From: Phlegmacium glaucopus
Taxonomy: Eukaryota; Basidiomycota; Agaricomycetes; Agaricales; Cortinariaceae
Direction of reading: 5' to 3'
Assembly (NCBI GenBank): GCA_015039465.1
Contig: MU130013.1
Location: 334,169-398,168 of the forward strand
Length of the DNA: 64,000 nt
In this document: positions 11,098-25,931 of the stretch, piece after piece
Layout of the letters: each line of letters opens with the position of its first letter
Position numbering within the stretch: position 1 is the first letter of the stretch
Notes under the pieces: generated by a model
Seen by the model: the letters and a program-made list of their open reading frames with translations, nothing else
What the model was told of the DNA's origin: nothing
The model's database searches: none
Translations under genes and position numbers: made by a program

Positions 11098-12240
11098 GTT
11101 ACATTCAGTCATCCTGACTCTGGTCCAGCTCTGTTGGAGCTGTCTCCGGCAGTCTGTACTCCATACCAGTGCTTTCCCTTACATCCAGAATACTCTTCCT
11201 ACATCCAGCTCTAGTGTTTGAAGGTCCAGTTATGAGACCGGAAAAAGACCATAACCAGACCAGACTGAACTGGAAAAAGACTGGACCAGTGGTCCAGTCT
11301 TTTGATTTTTGAGCATCAAAAACCAGAAAAAGACCAGTCTTGATTAACCGGTCTGAACCAGAAAAAGGGTAGCCCTAATTTACCCCTTTTCAATGAGCCC
11401 AAAATCATAAAAATCCAATAAAACCTGGCTGAGAAATAAATAGATCTGTAAAATAGTCTAAAATATTCACTAAAATAAGACATTTTACTAATATTACTGT
11501 AGAAAATCCAAATCTTAACCCAATTTAACATTCTTGGGCTCGTTCGGAAGCTGTTATTTAACTAAACAACCATTTTTGATACAGAAATATATATTTGTGA
11601 GCAGAAGACCAGTCACACACTAGTTAAGACAAGTTAGGACCTATTACTGAAGAAAATGATGTAAACCAGTCTGAAGCGGTCCAGTCTGGTCTTTTGAGGT
11701 CCTAGGACCAAGGTGGACCAGACCGTACTTTTAAACACTATCCAGCTCCGAAGCTTCTCTGTATTATTCCAGCTCCTCCAGCATCACTCCAAGCCCACTT
11801 CCCTCATCTTTGCCATAATGACCATATCTTTGTCATCACTTTCCCATTATCAGTCAGCACACCAGCATCAGATTATTCACCCAAGAATGCAGGTCCTTCT
11901 GGAAGCAGAGCACAGCACTTTATCATTATCTTTTACATTCAGTTGCTATTCTTTGTTATTATTTAAGTACTCAAGACTTGTATGTTTTCCTCAGTTTTGA
12001 ATATCAACTTAGTTCTCTCCTCTTGTTTGTCCTCTAAGTTATTGAGGCTTCTGCCTTAGTTTCTTTCTCTTCCAGTTCCAAAATCAGGACATTGTAGGAG
12101 TTGGGTAACACAGCACATATGCTGAGGCCAAATCCTTTCTGTTACTGTTCCAGTTCCATTCCATCTGTTCCAGAATCACTCCAATGTTTTCCCCTCTTAA
12201 ACTTAACACTAACCCCAAGCCAAGAAAGTCAAAAAAGTAG
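11098..12240 (+). repeat. Dispersed repeat family, copy 1 (split by a MITE)
   Basis: Sequence starting ACATTCAGTCATCCTGACTC matches 13078 onward (ACATTCTGTTATATGTTACTC, then CTCTGGTCCAGCTCTGT shared). After the insertion at 11212-11740 the match resumes (CTTCTCTGTAT..ATTCCAGCTC). A third copy lies in the string-reversed block near 54325-54430, where it appears as the plain complement. Function unknown; short ORFs are not conserved between copies. Confidence 0.75.
11212..11740. mobile_element. 529-bp hAT-type MITE with perfect 8-bp target duplication
   Basis: Ends are inverted: TAGTGTTTGAAGGTCCAG at the left, and AACACTA preceded by GGACCAGACCG at the right. The flanks TCCAGCTC at 11204-11211 and 11741-11748 are identical. 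The unoccupied version of the target is visible at about 13190-13200 (GTCCAACTC running straight into CAAGACTTCTCTG). The interior is rich in GACCAGT/ACTGGTC words and encodes nothing. A fragment reading GGTAGCCCTAA near 11366 resembles the end of the other hAT-like element. Confidence 0.9.
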
Positions 12241-14294
12241 TGGAAAGTTCATAGTCAGAAAGTCATCATCCCTAGTAATCAATTATTTTACCAACTACAA
12301 TGTAACTACAACTAGCAAACACTAGTGGGGGGATTGGGGTGTGAACAACACTTTAGTGCTTCACAAGCTTCAGATGTTAGAAATTCTCTCTGTAAAGCTA
12401 AAAAATTGAAGAAGTTACAAATTTCCTTGCTGTTTTACTGATGTCCATGGTGTTAATTGTGGATTGGGCCCAAATTTAGATGATACTGATCCTGATGCTA
12501 GCATGCTGTTGGCCCATGTCTTGATATATGGTGCCTTGCAAGTGCTGAATCAGGACAAGAGGTACAGGAGGTTGTTAGTTTGTTCCAACTACTGGGAAGT
12601 ACAACCAAATCTGAGAGTTGGTGTCTGTTGTCAATGTTGTGGGAGTTGAGGGCAGGGATTCAAGTGAAGCAAACCTTATATATATGGTGGTTGTGTTTCT
12701 TGTTTGTCTATTTCATGCAAAATTTACTGACAGTGTGTATTGCAGGATAAATGACTCATTCCCATTGAGATCCTCTGAATGACAATGCTGTAACCTCCCT
12801 TTTTTACTGGTTTAGCCTAGACTTAATATAAATGATGTAATTGTTAGGGGACATTAACTACTGTCAAGGGTAACCCAAGACAGTCATCAACTTAGAGTAG
12901 AGGAGATTGCCAGTAACCAAGTTTATACAAAGGTGTCATCTATGGACGACACCTGCTACCATATATACAGAAAGACACAGGTAACTACCCTAGGCCCTGA
13001 TAATGATTGTATGTAGTAAAGTAAATATAGGACACATGTTCTATGAGGAACATGTGATAAGTATCTACTCGGAGATGTGTTACATTCTGTTATATGTTAC
13101 TCTGGTCCAGCTCTGTCAGAGTTGTCTCTGGTAGTCCATACTCCATTCCAGTACTTTCCCTTGTCTCTGGATCTACTCCTCCTATGTCCAACTCCAAGAC
13201 TTCTCTGTATCATTCCAGCTCTTCCAACATTACTCCAGACTCATTACCACATCTTTGCCACAACCACTATTTCTTTGTCATCACTTTCCCACTATCAGTC
13301 AGCACACCCACTATGGATTATTCACCCAAGAATGCAGGACCTTCCAGGAGCAGAATGCAGCACTTTATATTTATCCTTTATATTTCGGTTGCTATTCCTT
13401 TTATTATTTAAATACTTGAAACTTGTATGTTTTCCTTAGTTTAAATATCAACTTAGTTTCCCTCTCTTATTCTTCCTCTAAGTCCCTGCAACTTCCGGTT
13501 CCACTCTGTTCCATTCCTACTCTGAAATTAGGACATGAAGGTTTAGGGTAGCACAGCATATACACTGAGGCTGAAGTCCTTATCCATTCTGTGGTTCCGT
13601 TCTGATAAACTCTATCTGATATTCCTGAATAGAGTCCCTGAACTTAACAAGATGCACATGTGTACACCACTATTGCCTAATTAATATGAGAACATAAGGT
13701 CATGATCATGGTGATGCTGTGCTTCCTCATGCTTCATTGCTTATGTAGTGATCAAGTACTTCAATAAAATGTCAAATGTTTAGCACACTGCTAATTCTTT
13801 AAAAATAAAATGGACTCACAAGCTGCCCATATGCACAAGAGAGACTCACCAAACTTATAGTAACCAAGTTAACTGAAAAGTTATTGTTCTAGGGTAACAA
13901 TTTTCAACCACCACCTTATACTATATACATGAATAGTACTGAGATAATTGGGACCTGGTAACTATCAATAGAAAAAGCTAAACAGATGACAAATATGTGT
14001 AACTGCAGACAAAATGTATGTAAACCAAAGGAGGGTGTTGGTGAATGTGCACACCAGGTGCACACTAAGGTAAATAAATGATATAGTTAACTGTAAGGCA
14101 TTCTCTGATATATCACCAGGTTCAATTCAAAACTTTAGCATCACTACATATCAACTAGAAAGACCAAGAAAATGGAAGTGGAAGTAAGAACATACTGAGA
14201 GATGGCCAAAAATTTTGACAAATGACAATAAGGAAAATGGAAAATAATTGTCATGTGGTGACAATCAGTCAGGCTTGATGAGAAGTTTACCATG
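12241..14294. other. Intergenic, mostly repeat copy 2 (13075-13620), no gene seen
   Basis: 13075-13620 is the second full copy of the dispersed repeat, without the MITE. The remainder is AT-rich with scattered short ORFs (12464-12649, 13077-13439) that lie across repeat sequence. I see no exon-intron model, RNA gene or transposon end in it. Confidence 0.5.
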
Positions 14295-17200
14295 CTAATC
14301 CAGAAACTATATTTGAGAGCAAATGTTGAGCAAAGTCAGAGCAATGAAATAAAATGCTGAGTAACATTTAAGAATTATGCATACCTCCAAAACCAAAACA
14401 TCTCCTGATATATATCCAAGGAATATCTTAGACTGATACAGACTTATAACTTGTGGGTTGCAGAAAGAAGGTGGAATCCAGATTGTCTGAAGGTTTTCAG
14501 TGTGGAATATGGTGCTTTCAGATATTGCAAGGAAATATGGCTGGGATGAGAGATGGATGTCACCATAAGTACCTTTCCAGGTAAAAACACCATCAGGCAA
14601 TGGTGATACAACATGTGATTGAATGTTATCAGATGAAGATGGAACAGAGGTATCTTCTCTTAGCTCTGATTCACACTCTCCTGTGGCTGTATTCCAGATC
14701 CGTGTAATGTAATCATCAGATGCAGTCACAATATGCATACCATCAGCAGAGAAAACAGCAGATGTGACCTGGGATGAATGTCCTTTTAGCTCTGCTTCAC
14801 ACTGTCCTGTAGCCATATTCCAGATCCGTGCAGTGTGATCATCAGATGTGGATACAATGTGCATACCATCAGGGGAGAAGACAGCAGATCTGACCCAGTT
14901 TGAATGTCCTTTTAACTCTGCTTCACACTCTCCTGTGGCTGTGTTCCATATCCGTGCAGTATAATCATTAGATGCAGACACAATATGCATATCGTTAGGA
15001 AAGAAGACAGCAGATCTGACACCATTTGAATGTCCTTTCAGCACTGCTTCACACTCTCCTGTAGCTGTATTCCAAATCAGTGCAGTGTGATCATCTGATG
15101 CAGACACAACATGCATACCATCATGAGAGAAGACAGCAGATCTGACCCAGGATGAATGTCCTTTCAGCACTGCTTCACACTCTCCTGTGGCTGTACTCCA
15201 GATCAGTGCAGTATGATCAGCAGATGCAGACACAACATGCATACCATCAGGAGAGAAAACAGCAGATGCAAGCCAGGATGAATGACCTTTCAGCTCTCCT
15301 TCATGCTCTTCTGTGGCTGTGGTCCAGATCAGTGCAGTGTGATCATCAGATGCAGACACAATATGCATACCATCAGGAGAGAAGACAGCAGATCTGACAG
15401 AGGATGAATGTCCTTTCAGCTCTGCTTCACACACTCCTGTGGTTGCATTCCAGATCCGTACAGTGTGATCATCAGAGGCAGACACAATGTGCATGCCATC
15501 AGGAGAGAAGGTAGCAGAATTGACTGAGTCTGAATGTCCTTTCAGCACTGCTTCACACACTGCTTCACATTCTCCTGTGGCTGTATTCCAGATCTGTGCT
15601 GTGTAATCAGCAGATGCAGACACAATATGCATACCATCAGGAGAGAAGACAGCAGATCTGGCAGATTTCAGCACTGCATCACACTGTCTTGTGGCTATGT
15701 TCCATATCCGTGCAGTGTGATCATCATATACAGACACAACATGCATACCATCAGGAGAGATGACAGTATATCTGGCATCTCCCAGCACTTCTTCACACTG
15801 TCCTGTGGCTATGTTCCATATCTGTGCAGTGTGATAATAATCAAATGTAGACACAATATACATGCCATCAGGAGAGAACACAGCAGATCTGACAGAGGAT
15901 GAATGTCCTGTCAGCTCTGCTTCACACACTCCTGTGGTTGCATTCCATATCCGTACAGTGCGATCATCAGAGGCAGACACAATGTGCATGCCATCAGGAG
16001 AGAAGGTAGCAGAATTGACCGGGCCTGAATGTCCTTGCAGCACTGCTTCACATTCTCCTGTGGCTGTATTCCAGATCTGTGCTGTGTAATCAGCAGATGC
16101 AGACACAATATGCATACCATCAGGAGAGATGACAGCATACCCAGTTGATTTCAGCACTGCTTCACACTCTCCTGTGGCTGTATTCCAGATCCGTGCAGTG
16201 TGATCAGCAGATGCAGACACAATATGCATACCATCAGGAGAGAAGACAGCAGAATTGACACCATTTGAATGCCTCAGAACTGCTTCAGACAGGCTCCATT
16301 CCTTTCTCCTTCCCACACAGAGCTTCCATTGACAGGCCATTCTACTTCCATATGTTTTCCAGATATCTGATTTCTCTGGCAGCCAAGCTAATGCTGATGG
16401 ACATCCTTCAAGGCTGTTCCTTTTGATGAACACAAAGTTCTCTTTCAAAAACCGTTCAGCATCAATCACCATTATGGCCAAGTGCTTTTGGTTCTAGTTT
16501 CTGTTGTAAGTGAAATTCATTTCCAGCAATCAGATCACTTACATTTACCCAAATTTTTAGCTTATATAGCACATGCACTGCAGTTTCCAACTTTCCTAAA
16601 ATACTCAAACAATCCATCCATCGCAGCAGAGATGTTTGGAAAAAATGTTTCAACTGATCAGATCCATTGTTATTGTCTGCATAAGTGAAGTGAAAGGCCC
16701 AGCTATCACAAGCATATGCAAGAGCTTCAGAAATATCTTCATGTCTCCTTTCTGCCAAGTAGGACACAACCTTTTTGGTTGACCATTCTTTGTCCATCAA
16801 TGACAGACACTGATGTGCTAGGGATTTATGTGAAACATTAGGGTCAAGGTAGTGCTTTGAGGAAAGAATTTGATTACTGATGAAATCATAGAAAGAAGCA
16901 TGCAGTATTGAGATGTGCTGAACTGGGTGTTGAGATGATGGAATATATATCAAAGAATGAAGGGAAGAAAGGGCATTCTCAACTTGTTCTATGGACAATT
17001 GCACCAAAACACTGATAGCACTCATAGAAAGAGGATTATAGACATATACAATAGCTTTAAGAACTAAGTGTATATCTAATCTTTCCCTAGGATTTGTAGA
17101 CTCATACACAGTATCCAAAATTCCCCCATAAAGAACATCCAGTGGTTGGGTGACACCAAATGTTAGCTCTGATGTGAAATCAACCACATCCAAAAGGCGC

Positions 17201-18777
17201 TGAGGCATGTGGGAGCTACCCCTCTGAGCAATATATTTGCAGACAGTTGCTGCATAAATGAACAGGGTGCCACACATGTTCACAAGACTGTCAAGCTCAG
17301 CCTGAGGAGGCCAGTCATGTCTATTAAGCCAAATTTGGCCATCAACCAAGTAGGCTTTGATATAAAGCTCAATATCAGCCTTTACAACCTCCTTTTCAAC
17401 CTCATGAAGGATGAAGTTTGAATGAGCCCAGGATTTACCAAAAGACTCCTTGAGTCTTATCTCTGGACGGCTAGTGATGAAGAACTTGACTGGAAGAGAG
17501 GCACTGTGCTTCAATATCACAGAAAGCAACTCAGCCACAAGGGACTGGTCAGAGCACTCATCCAAAGCATCAAGAACAATAACTGGGACAACTACTACTT
17601 CTCTGGCATCACTGTATGCAGCAGTGAGTGGTCTGACAATGAAATTCAGGAATTGTTTGCCAATCCTCCAAGATGAGCAGTCAGGATTGGCTTCCACCAC
17701 ATCCAGGATAAATTGTGATAGAGAAGGAAAATACTTGGCCAACTGAAGGGCAATGGTGGGGATGATGCAACGAACATCACTAGTATCAACTCGGAGATGA
17801 GAAGAAAAGAAGGTACCACCAAGGGAATCTTTTTCACGGAGGATCTCACTGAATGAGTAAGCAATTGTCGTCTTGCCGGTTCCAGCCATCCCATTGAGCC
17901 AGTATACCTTTGTGGTCGTATTACCATTTGCCCACAGTTGCAGCGCATCAAGGACTGCCTTGCGAGTGTTCTTCGTACATGCGTTACGTGGAGCAGGGGA
18001 TGCTGCATCATATTCAGCGAATTGAGCACGTGGCAGGAGTTTCTCAGATAGTGCAATCTATGAACTAGCTTTTAGCAAAGAACAGCACACTCCAACGATT
18101 ATACACTCACTAAGATTCGAGAGCTTGATTGTTCATTTCCGTCAGCTTTGGACACATGCTGGATCTGACAAGGCGATAAAACTCTCAGTACGCCGATTGG
18201 CTTTTACGCAGATAAAATGATACTTACAGTGTTGGCTATGTTAAATGTCGGCTGGTGCAAGTACACATTGTGAGCATCTTGGAAGAGAGACATTGGACCA
18301 TGGGTCTTTGGAGACATGTGCTACATGAGCAGTAATTAGTGACTGCGATAGTGAGCCGGCATAGATACTGACCATGGGCGGAACCTCTGGTCCTTGGTTA
18401 CTAGCGGAACTAACTTGCCTGGGCACAGCAGGTCCGGAAGCCGAAATGGGTACAGAGATTGGAGAGGACACTGTAGATATTTCCGTACTCGGAACCACTG
18501 TGGCAGGTGCGCGATCGAGGCTGACCATCTCGAGTGGCAAATTACTTGAAAGTATGAGGGATGTTAAGTAATGATCAATGAATATCAGACGACAGGATTT
18601 AGTTACCCACCTTGTTCCTGCATCCGCCGCCGCCACACGATTACCAGAGCTTGAACCCACCTCGATCGATGATGGTCTAGGTGGGCGCTTCAAATGAAAA
18701 ACAGAAGATAACTGCTTTTTGAAAGATCGAACAACTTTTTCTGCGCGATTGTTCCCAGATGGTTTTTCGCTCGACAT
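14295..18777 (-). CDS. NLR-like STAND protein: NACHT NTPase with 13 WD40 repeats (1371 aa)
   Basis: Probable intracellular signalling or incompatibility receptor of the fungal NLR class. My model has seven exons: 18611-18777, 18373-18544, 18228-18320, 18111-18158, 16543-18057, 14385-16493 and 14295-14306; all phases close. Exon 3 carries the motif GPMSLFQDAHNVYLHQPTFN, which I recall from N-termini of basidiomycete NACHT proteins. The NACHT domain has Walker A (WLNGMAGTGKTT) and Walker B (VIVLDALDEC), and sensor-like ITSRPE. The C-terminal half is 13 WD40 repeats of about 42 residues with near-identical cores (SPDGMHIVSASDDHTA.IWN). Repeats 2, 5 and 6 lack the GHS segment and are shortened. 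High repeat identity suggests ongoing repeat shuffling. The 49-nt intron at 16494-16542 joins NACHT and WD40 parts, which would otherwise look like two genes. The N-terminal effector is not a domain I recognise. Confidence 0.88.
14690..16290 (-). repeat. High-identity WD40-coding tandem repeat, about 126 bp unit
   Basis: Thirteen DNA units encode the WD40 blades of the NLR. Most variation sits just after GHS (SSV, SWV, NGV, NWV, SQV, DSV, GPV) and in the SASDDHTA/SASADYTA segment, while the rest is almost constant. Such high internal conservation is known from Podospora het-d/het-e WD repeats, where repeat number and order evolve fast. Three degenerate units have lost about 12 codons each. 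Confidence 0.85.
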
Positions 18778-20796
18778 GATGATGGTAGTCTCAATGAAGA
18801 GATCGTCGTCACAATGTGTAATTGGCGTTTGCCATTCCCACGGTGGAGTTTGAGTAACAGTAACACAGCCACCAAAAACTCCATCCTTTGATAACTCATA
18901 GACAGTCTTTGGCCCACCTCTCGCTACTTCGCTTCTCTTATCTTGCCTAACCTGTAGATTAACATGGTTTCAGTGCCATTTCAATAGATTCTGATACATA
19001 AACTTCGCAACAGTATGAGGATTGAGAAACAGGAGAAGCTTTTTCGATCTATCGTGAATTAAAGAGGGAAGATATTTTGAGAGGGAAGAAAAAGGGACCA
19101 ACGGTCGAGTCATGATGCGGAGGCTTTCTTGATATGCGCTACCAAACGCGTCTGTCGATTCGAGAAATAAACCGCAAGGACGAGGACGAGAAAGAATACA
19201 ACAGTCTATGCCGCATCGACATTTGAACCTAAAAATCATCTCTTCTTGCATTATTTTCTCCATGACGAGCCTCCCTCTTCCCCTCACCGCACCGATCCAA
19301 CCTAGCGGCTCCAAATATATCCAAACGCCAGATATCATTTCCATAAACCTATGTACCACAAAACTGGGAATTTGAAATCCAATACGACATCAATATCAGC
19401 TGTTTTTTGCTCGTCGAAGAGGTCAATCTCGAAGGCTTGTAGATAATAATTTCAGGATTTGTGGCGACGAGTATAGTTCAAAGGTTGTCACTATTTGGCC
19501 AAACAATGTCATATAACCCAATTATAGTAATATAATCACTTCGCTATCAAAGCCTGGTACACCTCCTCTTTAGCTAACTATCTATTCTCTATTCGTATGA
19601 ACGCGTGACTGGATGAAGCTGGACGTTGCTTAGGAGACCTGGAACTTGGCCTACTTCTCTCTCCAAAGAACCTGCAGATTTACACACGAGAACTTATTAA
19701 TATGGTAGCGTCGATCCTTCGCAAATATCGCTCCAGGCATACATTTGACAGGGGGGATCCATCATCAAGGGAAGAAGTCTGACATAAAAACTTGAATTAG
19801 CAACGAAATCTCTGCTGTGACCTAGAACTCATTACCCACTTACTTGTGAATATCACGGAGCCTGTGTTTTACCAGGAACCTCACCCGGGCCTCATGCCTC
19901 ATCGCGGAAACGACCGTAGTGAACACTGTGGAGACCTTGCTTCTAAAATTTAAGGTACATCCCACCTGAGAAAAAATAATACTACCATGATTGCGTTTTT
20001 TTATTGTTTGTTTACTAGTAGAGAAGCACGTATCGGTGGCAATCTCTCCTTACATGCATTATGCCATTCGCTCTCACTCTCGATACCTCTGCTGGGACTT
20101 GTGTAACCCCCTTGTCAGATAGAGTGGACAGTGTGTGTGTGTGTGAAAATTCCTACTCCTTCTTTTTCTTGTACCTTTCCGCTTGGAGACTAGCCAACCT
20201 CAAGGCAGGTCTTCTGAAACTTGTCAATAACCTTAAAAAAAACCCGTGGGTATTATCGATTCAATACATAACTTCAAGCTTCGTGAACGACGATCAGCCT
20301 CGTTCCAGGCTATTCCTGACGTTTTATTCAGAACATTCATAAATAAGTGAGTGGCGCATTGGTGGCGCATTGAGTGCGAGGGGGTTGTTCCGATGCTCTT
20401 TTGGATTTTCCAAATGCCAATGTCACTTTCTTTTTTTGCTAGACCCGGGGGATCGTCGAAAGGGTGTTGTTTGACTATTTACATTTGTCGATCTCGAAAT
20501 TGAACTGGGTCGCTAATATCGCTCGGAAAAATATTCCCCCTTGATTGGATTTGTCTTATCGCCTATTCGTAGCTAATGAACTTCCTCCCCGATTATTCTT
20601 TGACAAAAAAGGGGAACCCCTCTTATATAAATAAACCGTTACTTTGAGGCGTACGACTTCCTACAATTCTTGGGAAACTAATACAAAACAAACAAAAGTA
20701 CATATTCAAACAGCTTCTTGATCATCTGACACAATTCCATATGTTTCCCTTCCATTTTCCTGCGTCCTTTCATATCTGAGAGACAGCCTCGTGTGA
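18778..20796. other. Intergenic, likely promoters; nothing firm
   Basis: A 129-codon ORF at 18970-19359 (-) and a 93-codon ORF at 20061-20342 (+) are present, without recognisable domains, introns or homology to the rest of the window. The 19.4-20.8 kb part is AT-rich, with a TATATAAATAAA box near 20633 not obviously attached to a gene. I would not call genes here. Confidence 0.4.
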
Positions 20797-22186
20797 CTAG
20801 AACAATTTAGCCAGATGCACGAGTTCTCCGTTACTATTCAAGGCAGCTTCGATGAACGCCACATCTCCAAGCGCAGAGAGTGGGTCTCCAAGCCCAAGCC
20901 CATCATCCTTCCCGCTGATCGCATCGAAGAAACTTGCAAATTCAGCCACAACACCCCTCTCAGCTTCCTCGATGATCTCTTCTCTTTCTTCATCTGGTTT
21001 ACCCTCAACCTTGACCACAGATTTGATGACAATTCGAAGGAATGTCCCCGCGATGCCTGGTTTATTGACTTGATTCACAGAAAGCCATCCTTCAGTCCCC
21101 GTTACTACGATGCGATCTCCTTCGGGGCGAGACTTGGTTGGCGAAGCGAAAGTTATCTCGACTATTCCGTGGAATTTATCGCCTGCCTTGGCAATTGCCT
21201 GGATTGTATCTTGAGGTTTGAGGTAATCCTTATTTAATGATGCGAAACCAGATAAATGCGTCAGAGGATCTGGGAGTATGACGCGAAGCGTAGCAATGGT
21301 GTGCTTATTAGGATGGTTAGTTAACCCCGACATTCGTTATGAATTAAAATCTGAACATACCACGCCGCCATCTAACTATTCCAGTAAAAAAGATTTTTTT
21401 ACTTAAGCCCTTTCTATATTTGTTTTTGACAGCTTACCAAAAATCCACCTTGGTACTATATGTAATTATATTACCTCAGTGGGATTGGCATCACGGAAGG
21501 TACTCGGAGAAACTTACATCAGGAATCGTGCGCCACGGTGTCTTGTAGTATTTGTTATCTCGATCGATATAATTCGATACGAGGGTCTTGAAAAATATGA
21601 CCTTTCCTATTTTTCCTGACCGGATAGCAGCAGCAGCAGCTCTATATCCAGGCTCAGCCTCAAAGTTCTCTGCTATCCTCCAAACAAGGCCTTTGGTTTT
21701 ATAAAGACGATTGTAAGTACCGATAATTTCGAGACCTTGTTTGACGTCTGGCGCAACTGGTTTCTCGCTCAAAACATGTTTACCTGCTGCAAGCGATTTC
21801 AAGACGATGCTGGGCTGGAGAGTAATAGGAAGCACTATGATGACGGCCGTTATATCCTGCCTCGCCAGTAGCACGTCCAGATTGACAGATGCATCCCCAT
21901 CGTGATAAATCGACGGGGTTGAGTTCAGCTTGAGCGTGATAACAGCTGCCTCAGCTAGATCACGAGAGCTCTTTTCGGAACGCGAGTATACGGCTTTGAG
22001 AGGAGGTGCTGCACTCCCCAAAGTTGCGATGGCGGGTAAGTGTGCTGTTTACAAATTCCAACCAGTAAGGTGAAATTTCGGATAAAGTATGTCATAGAAG
22101 TGAAAAGGGGTGATCTAGTACTAACCTTCTTTGGCAAAAATACCGGCGCCTATAATCGCGATACCTGGAGAGTTTGAACTGGACAT
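20797..22186 (-). CDS. Gfo/Idh/MocA-family NAD(P)-dependent oxidoreductase (375 aa)
   Basis: Cytosolic dehydrogenase of the glucose-fructose oxidoreductase family; the substrate cannot be told. Five exons: 22126-22186, 21518-22044, 21438-21455, 21361-21375 and 20797-21303. The N-terminal Rossmann motif is IAIIGAGIFAKE. The family signature EKP (LSEKPVAPD) follows the first fold, and the C-terminal alpha/beta domain begins around YQGGFLLDGGVHTIATLR. Two exons are tiny, 18 nt (YQGGFL) and 15 nt (LDGGV), and are easy to miss, but both keep phase and restore the conserved GG.LLDGGVH core. The start is the first ATG before the Rossmann strand. It is transcribed divergently from the GH1 gene across about 770 bp containing three CACGTG boxes. 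Confidence 0.88.
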
Positions 22187-22231
22187 TTGAAGGATGGTGT
22201 GAGTGAAGCAAGAAGGGGTTAAGATGGTGGT

Positions 22232-22462
22232 CACGTGTATATACACCGAAAATTTTCCGTTCCGGGCACAGCTACACAAAGGCCGCGAATCACGCAGAGC
22301 TTCGAAGTTCATTTATAATTAAGTAGTACGGCTTAATCTAAAACAGGTAGAACTTTTTCTGACTCTACAGTTTAAATTTTGGGCCAAATTTTGTGTTGCT
22401 CATAATAAGCCTGAAATAAGCTATTTACACATCACGTGTCCCTGTAAAATGAGGGTCACGTG
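22232..22462. promoter_or_regulatory. Three CACGTG boxes in the divergent promoter
   Basis: CACGTG occurs at 22232-22237, 22433-22438 and 22457-22462, the last two only 24 bp apart. In fungi CACGTG is the binding site of bHLH factors (Cbf1 or Pho4 type). They sit between the oxidoreductase start (22186, -) and the GH1 start (22958, +), so they could serve either or both. That is inference from position only. Confidence 0.45.
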
Positions 22463-22957
22463 AGGTTTTTCGTGCTTATTTCGGTACAATGAGGTTTGCA
22501 AAAAGTCCCGCCAAAGGATGAAACTGTAATCCAAAAAGCGTGGGTTGTTTTGACCTTTTTATATGTACCGACTCATCCAAAATTAAGTTACATAAGGGTT
22601 TATTGTGGAGTAAACTACTACAAATAAGGGCCGATCATTCAAGTTCAAGGCATTGCTCCCCAGACAATTTGAATCTGCGCCTCAGGCCTCATGCAACGGC
22701 TGCACGTTACTCAGGGAGTATATGGCTCAATCTTGATCGTTTCTGCCCACCACGGAGTATCCCTGGAACCCTTATTTGGAACCCCTTTCAACTCCGTGTT
22801 CTCTAACTATAACCTGATAATCAATTATAACCTAAGAGGTTATCGACTAACGGATATTTGTCGGAAATTTACGATTGCTTTAGGATTTGAGTGATATGCC
22901 CTTGGTTTAAGAGGGTAGGCCAACATTTATGTTCTTTGCTATTCCTTCTTACAGAAA

Positions 22958-25653
<2,696 letters not shown>

Positions 25654-25931
25654 ATGTACCGTTGCCGAGTACGTATATCTTAACAAATATCATTTCCCTC
25701 ATTCGACTTGTGTGTTTTTTTTTCTTTTTTTTTTTTTTCCAATGTAAATTGTCAGTATTTCCAGTTATACCATGAGCGTTTGTACATGTGGCTGTATGGG
25801 CAGATGACCGGCCATAATGATCAATTTCCTGATTTGTCAATTCTCTTCTCAAACCGCCTTCCATGTGGAGGGACTACTACTTATTTCCTTGGACAAATCT
25901 AATTTCTTAATCACTATCTATCTTGAAACTT

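Noticed and set aside
15152..16089. Plus-strand ORFs over the WD40 region
   Set aside because: They are antisense shadows of the 126-bp WD40 repeats and vanish with the minus-strand gene explained.
16462..16542. NACHT part and WD40 part as two separate genes
   Set aside because: A 49-nt intron with GTAAGT donor, CTTAC branch site and CTAG acceptor joins them in phase, and the NACHT-WD40 order is the normal architecture.
18970..19359. 129-codon ORF upstream of the first NLR
   Set aside because: No motif, no splice context and no start context; compatible with chance in promoter sequence.
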